From contig NC_091246.1 of the NCBI RefSeq assembly GCF_042477335.2, positions 213,465,501-213,529,500 of the forward strand: a stretch of 64,000 nt of DNA, written 5' to 3'. The notes below the pieces were generated by a model. That model worked only from the letters and a program-made list of their open reading frames with translations, did no database searches and had not been told where the DNA came from. The position numbers and the translations under genes were made by a program. Numbering within the stretch: position 1 is the first letter of the stretch; each line of letters starts with the position of its first letter. The DNA is from Ovis canadensis. Taxonomy: Eukaryota; Chordata; Mammalia; Artiodactyla; Bovidae. This document shows positions 59,800 through 64,000 of the stretch, piece by piece.

Positions 59800-60629
59800 C
59801 TGGGTAAACAAGAGCTATCAACAAGTCAGTGGGGCTTCCGCCATCCTGACCACAAAAACCATACATTGGAACTATCTGTCACGATATTCTACTAAGGGCT
59901 GGGTTGGAGAGCAAGAGTGACATATTCACGGCAGGACAGGTGAGCCTGAACCACATTTTCGGGTCACTGACAGCACTCTCACAGCCATCTCAACACAGTG
60001 TGCAATGCTCAGGAATCTAAGGATTACCTATTTAAAACCCGGGGTCACTATCTGATTATAGGTATGTTTTTACCCAAAGCTATATTAAGACATTAAAACA
60101 GAAAACATATCAGTCGGTTCACATTTGAGACAAAAGGCTGTGCAGGAGGAGCCCTGTTAGCTCTTCTGCTCTTGGGCTCTTTCAGCTGGAGGGACAGCCG
60201 TGAACCCAGAACCCAGAACTCACACGTGTATCTCAGCACAAAAGCAAGTGCTCAGCTCACTTCGTTGGTTACCTTTTCCCACGTTTGTGCATTACTCTCT
60301 GCTCTTCCCCTCTCACATGTCTCCCATTTCTAAGGAATTTTCATAAAATGGAAGCCACACTGATTTCCTTTCCAATATCAAAAAATCTACTGTTAGGAAC
60401 TGGAGTAATCTCTATAAAAATATCCAGTTTTTAATGGTGAAGGAAACATTCTCAGAGTAGAAAAGATTTCCCTTGAAAGCACTAAACAATTGGTGGGGTT
60501 AAGCAAACTTTGTTGTGGAAAAGTGCACTTCAACTGAAGTACCGGGTGGGATATCAAAATGAAGACAAGTTCTGAAAAGTTCAATAAACTCAAGTTTAAA
60601 ATGTCTTTATTCAAAAACAAACTAAAGTA

Positions 60630-60750
60630 GGGACATTCCCTGGCGGTCCAGTGATTAGGACTCAGCGCTTTCACTGCCACGACCCCTGGTCAAGGAACTA
60701 AAGATCCCATAAGCCATGCAATGTAGTCAAAAAGAAAAGGTTAGAAAATA
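60630..60750 (+). mobile_element. CHR-type SINE in INO80D intron
   Basis: GGGACATTCCCTGGCGGTCC to GCAATGTAGTCAAAAAGAAA, antisense to the gene. ACTAAAGTA and ACTAAAATTA flank it. Confidence 0.88.
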
Positions 60751-60769
60751 AACTAAAATTACTGATTTT

Positions 60770-60953
60770 GGGGCTTCCCTTGTGGCTCAGTTCAATGCAG
60801 GAGACCCAGGTTCAATCCCCGGGTCGGAAAGATCCCTTGAAGAAGGGAATGGCAATACACTTCAGTATTCTTCCCTGGAGAATTCCATAGACAGAGAAGC
60901 CTGGTGGGCTACAGTCCAGGGGGTTGCAAGAGTTGGACTCAATTTAGTGACTA
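60770..60953 (+). mobile_element. Bov-tA SINE in INO80D intron
   Basis: GGGGCTTCCCTTGTGGCTCA joined directly to TTCAATGCAGGAGACCCAGG, so the GGTAAAGAATCTGCC part of the tRNA head is deleted. The 3' end is TTAGTGACTAAACC. Confidence 0.92.
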
Positions 60954-60980
60954 AACCACCACCACCACCACCACCACCAC
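60954..60980. repeat. (CAC)n microsatellite
   Basis: Nine CAC/ACC units at the SINE 3' end. Confidence 0.95.
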
Positions 60981-61227
60981 TCATTTTAAAGGAATAAAGT
61001 TATAAACCTAGCTATCAAACCTACTGATTTACTAAGCCTAATTTATCATTTTTTAAAAAATGTAAGCCTTCTAAAGAAAATAAAATAGCTTCAGGCACTT
61101 TATACTTTCTGTCCATGTTACATGTGAGGAGGAATACTTTGAACATATTTTTTAAAAACTATTTCCCTCTTTTTAAAAAAAATTCATTTGAAAAACGAGT
61201 TTTCTTGAGTCAAAATACTGACCATAC

Positions 61228-61385
61228 CTTCAAAAAAATCGAAATCTTGTAAGTCATCAGGTAGCCGTGGAAGGACGTCAGAGAAGTCCTCCTGGTTCAA
61301 TTCCAAGTCGTGTGGAATGTCAGTGATCTCATTGGCAATGTCATCCGGCAACTCATCAGCGCTCAGCTCCGGTGTGGACGGGCTC
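61228..61385 (-). CDS. INO80D: INO80D coding exon (penultimate), acidic segment
   Basis: This is the penultimate coding exon of INO80D and has no long free-standing open frame, so it is easily missed. On the minus strand the acceptor is CTTCCCCAG followed by GAGCCCGTCC. The first base completes the Arg codon left open by the exon at 62110. It encodes SPSTPELSADELPDD, then an acidic run with ITDIPHDLELNQEDFSD and LPDDLQDFDFFEG. The donor is GAAG|GTATGG, leaving one base for the next exon, which supplies GA to make Gly. The 158-bp length keeps phase (1 + 52 codons + 1). The many Asp and Glu residues contrast with the Lys/Arg-rich exon before it. The protein is known as an INO80-complex subunit; no function can be assigned to this segment from sequence alone. 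Confidence 0.95.
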
Positions 61386-62109
61386 CTGGGGAAGATGACA
61401 CAGTTGGCCCACCATTCCCACTTTACCTTTGCACCAAGTCACCAGAAGCAGAAATGGAAAACCCTAACTCAAAATAATCTCCTTGCCTACTTTAAGATCT
61501 AAAACCAGAACGGCAGACCTCACCATATGCAGTCACATATTTCTACAATTTTTCACCCATGTATTAAGAGAAGGAAACCAGTTTGAGATACTATTTTTAC
61601 TGCAAATTAGTAGAGTGAATTGCAATTTGGTGTACTAGTAGAACGAATTACAATCTGGTCTATCAAGTGTGTCTTACTATTTTCTGGTAGAATTTTCAAT
61701 CTGGCCAAAATAATTAAAAAAAGAAAAAGATAAAACTGAAATTTGCAGCTGAAACAGAAGCATCATTCATCGGGTCAAAATGCTTACCCCTGTCAAAATT
61801 AATAATGTATCACATTTCTGATGGAATGTTTCTGTTGGAACATATATGCAATTTCTGTTGAAACAGAAAAATCTGAGAATAGACAATTAAATTCCCAATA
61901 TCAGCATCTGCTCTCTTGGGTTTTAATCAAAAACTTTACTTCAGATCTAAACCTGTCAGGTATCTGGTAAAAGTCCTACTGGAAACTACAGAGTCTAGGC
62001 TGATACACCACAGGGTGCCTTTAGCCTACTTCCAACAGGAAAGGAAGCCGATGTTCTGAGAACAATCAGAACACGTAAAGGAGACGTGAGTCTTGGCGCA
62101 GTCACTGAC
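61386..62109 (-). other. INO80D: INO80D intron between basic and acidic exons
   Basis: A 724-bp intron with donor GTCAGT at 62109 and acceptor CCCCAG ending at 61386. I recognise no interspersed repeat in it. It contains T-rich and A-rich runs typical of intron sequence. Confidence 0.9.
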
Positions 62110-62327
62110 CGCATGTGGGAGGCCTCCACTGGCAGTGAGACGCTGGTGGGCATGCTGAGGTTCCCCTGGGGGACTGCAGGGGGGATGGGCTTCTGGGGTC
62201 GACGAGGTCCACGCCTTCTCTTCTTCTTGTGTTTTTTGGTAAGTGCAGGAGGCTTGGTTTTTTTCCTGGGTTTCCTCTGCTGCTGGTGCTGAACTTTACG
62301 GGAGCTATCTCCTCTCAAGAAATTATC
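62110..62327 (-). CDS. INO80D: INO80D coding exon (third from last), basic region
   Basis: This is an internal coding exon of INO80D, a subunit of the INO80 ATP-dependent chromatin-remodelling complex in the nucleus. Read on the minus strand, it starts with DNFLRGDSSRKVQ and continues into a strongly basic tract (KPRKKTKPP, then KKHKKKRRRGPRRPQKP). That tract looks like a nuclear localisation or nucleic-acid-contacting segment. The exon ends in SLPVEASHMR. From family knowledge, the second zf-C3Hc3H zinc-binding module of INO80D lies just upstream, so it would be encoded beyond this window. The acceptor is read as CCAAAG followed by GAT AAT in phase 0, and the donor as ATG CG|GTCAGT, leaving two bases of an Arg codon. 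The length is 218 bp. The open frame continues past the donor for about 35 codons into intron and that part is not coding. The donor is well supported because the next exon restores frame and sense; the acceptor has a weak pyrimidine tract and is slightly less certain. Confidence 0.93.
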
Positions 62328-64000
62328 CTTTGGAATGAATAAATGGGTATTTTTAAACTCAGATTATTCAGGAAAAAGCAAACCGCTATCTGAAAAAAAC
62401 ACTTATATCTCTTATTATTTTATACAGTGCCCCAAACTATTATAACAATAATTAAATGAATAAGAAATTCATTTTAAAATTTAATTCACATCAATTCAAT
62501 ATATACAGAAAGCTCATTCCGCACTTAAAAAGGCATTGTCACAGGTGCTGTGGTATAAAGGAACTGAATAAAACTTGATTTGCACTCCAGAGGAACTTAC
62601 TTGGTATCCCATGGGAAACACATGAATACGAGTATACATAAATACTGCAGGAAAAACTGGGCAATGATGATATAAATACCATCTAAGGGTATGCAAATGG
62701 AAAATTCATTATTTGTAGTTATATGGGATTAAAGGATAAACAGGACTTTCAGTTGTTGGGATAAGGGGGAAGACCACTCTAAGCTAAAGGAAATAGCACA
62801 AATGAGACAAAAAGGACAGCAAATAACTGAGGATGGCCTGTTGCTTGAGGATATGATGGAGGGTCAAATATAAAAATCAGCTGTGAGGAAGTCGGGCACC
62901 AGATCCTGTATGACTCTGAATACTCTGCTCAGAATTTTAAACTTTATTTTGTAGGCAATCGGGAATGATTTTTGATGACAGCAAATGTTTTAAAAGGATT
63001 AACTGGACTTCCCTGATGGTACAGTGGATAAAACCCCACCTGCCAATTCTGGGGACGTTGGTTCGATCCCTGTTCTGGGAAGATCCCACATGCTGTGGAG
63101 CACAGCTAAGCCTGTGTGCCACGACTACCGACCCGCACTCTAGAACCTGCGATGTAACTACCGAAGCCCATGTCTTAGAGCCTGTGCACCACAACACGAG
63201 TGCACCCCTGCTCTCTACAACAAGAAAAAGGCTGTGTGTGGCAATGAAGACCCAGTGCAGCCAAAAAATAATAGGGATAATAATAAAAGGATTAACTAAC
63301 CTGCCAGTAGCACTGTAAATGAATAAAGAGAAGAGGCAAGTGAGTGAAGGCAAAAATTCCAATCAGAGGGCGATTTCAACAGATATCAGAAGATAAACGG
63401 CTGAGGGCAAAGTGAGCAAGAACAGAAAAGCAAGGGCCTGCTGAGAGAGAATTCTCAACATGTGACAGCTGCGTGGATGTGGTGAGGATGAGGGGAATAT
63501 AAAACTCTCAAGTGTTTCTAGAGTTTCTAGTCGAGGTGATTGTTAGGTGAGGATGCCGTTCGTGGGATACCGAACACAGCAGAATAAACAGAATCAGAGT
63601 TAAGGAATTCAGCTGGGCTCACACACAGTTTGAGGTGTGAAGATGGCAGGGAGTGAGGGCAGGAGAAAATTGTATCTGGTGCACAGGATGCCAAGAAAGG
63701 GATGGAGGTGTAGACTTGGAAGTTGCGACACAGTGGAAGTCCTTCAAATAATTCACATGGTAAAGAGAGAAGACAGTGGGGAGACAGCTTTATAAAACTG
63801 CTGCAGTTAAGTGAGGAGGGAAAGGAAAAAGAACCAGCAAAAACAAGCAGCTTGCACTATAACTAGCTTTCTTCAGCTAGTAGCCTTAAATCTAAATATG
63901 GTATTTCATCAATTCCCAGATGCACATTTTACTATCACTACAGTCGGGGAGCATTTTACAATAATGGCATATTATTATCTCCGTCAGCCAGGTCATTATA
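62328..64000 (-). other. INO80D: INO80D intron, truncated by window edge
   Basis: This is the 3' part of the intron upstream of the 62110-62327 exon; its donor lies outside the window. It contains one CHR SINE with a clear target duplication (63005-63283). The flanking 62745-63000 and 63298-63830 sequence is purine-rich and resembles an old interspersed repeat whose family I cannot name. No further exon was found here; the preceding zinc-knuckle exon must be beyond 64000. Confidence 0.7.
63005..63283 (+). mobile_element. CHR-2-type SINE in INO80D intron
   Basis: GGACTTCCCTGATGGTACAG to GCAGCCAAAAAATAATAGGG. Target duplication TAAAAGGATTAACT at 62991-63004 and 63284-63297. Antisense to INO80D. 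Confidence 0.95.

Larger units (their letters stand above)
59800..61227 (-). other. INO80D: INO80D intron between penultimate and last coding exons
   Basis: The intron is 1,428 bp with GT at 61227-61226 and AG at 59801-59800 on the minus strand. It carries a CHR SINE (60630-60750) and a Bov-tA SINE (60770-60953) with a CAC microsatellite, all antisense to the gene. The rest is unique AT-rich sequence. Confidence 0.9.

Noticed and set aside
59800..59866. Extending the INO80D terminal exon upstream to an in-frame ATG at 59866
   Set aside because: The acceptor TTTACCCAG at 59800 and the in-frame join to the 61228-61385 exon show this part is intron read-through.
62082..62109. Continuing the basic INO80D exon past SHMR into the open frame
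   Set aside because: A donor (GTCAGT) follows, and joining to the next exon gives the expected RSPSTPEL continuity.
1..64000. A new multi-gene system such as an operon or defence island
   Set aside because: The window is ruminant intergenic DNA plus the 3' end of one known gene; nothing supports clustered novel genes.

Overview
This is mammalian nuclear DNA from a ruminant, most likely cattle or a close relative. The evidence is the repeat content: Bov-tA and Bov-A2 SINEs, CHR-type tRNA-Glu SINEs, BovB LINE 3' ends and artiodactyl L1 3' ends are scattered through the window. Most short open frames are fragments of these repeats or chance frames.

The only gene I can support is INO80D, the subunit D gene of the INO80 chromatin-remodelling complex, at the right end on the minus strand. 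Three coding exons are visible (62327-62110, 61385-61228 and 59799-58634). They join in frame across GT/AG introns and give the last 513 or so codons, ending in a TGA at 58634-58636. The 5' exons and promoter lie beyond base 64000. Downstream of the stop, from 58633 to about 47840, is a 10.8-kb stretch with almost no interspersed repeats. It ends at a minus-strand AATAAA (47853-47858) followed by GU-rich sequence. I read it as a very long 3' UTR.

The left 47.8 kb is intergenic. From memory of human 2q33 order it would be the spacer towards NRP2, which is inference. It holds about 22 BovA-related SINEs, more than a dozen CHR SINEs, four BovB tails, several L1 3' ends, fossil hAT and mariner DNA elements, MaLR-type LTRs, MIR and L2 relics, and several CA/TA microsatellites. 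Many insertions have readable target-site duplications, so their nesting order can be worked out.

I found no new multi-gene biological system. The most unusual structure is a 250-bp inverted duplication (6025-6274 against 6766-7015, 4 mismatches by eye). It copies a composite L1/SINE junction and so cannot come from two independent insertions. A dimeric Bov-tA arrangement seen at two loci and the long, SINE-poor INO80D 3' UTR are also worth a look.
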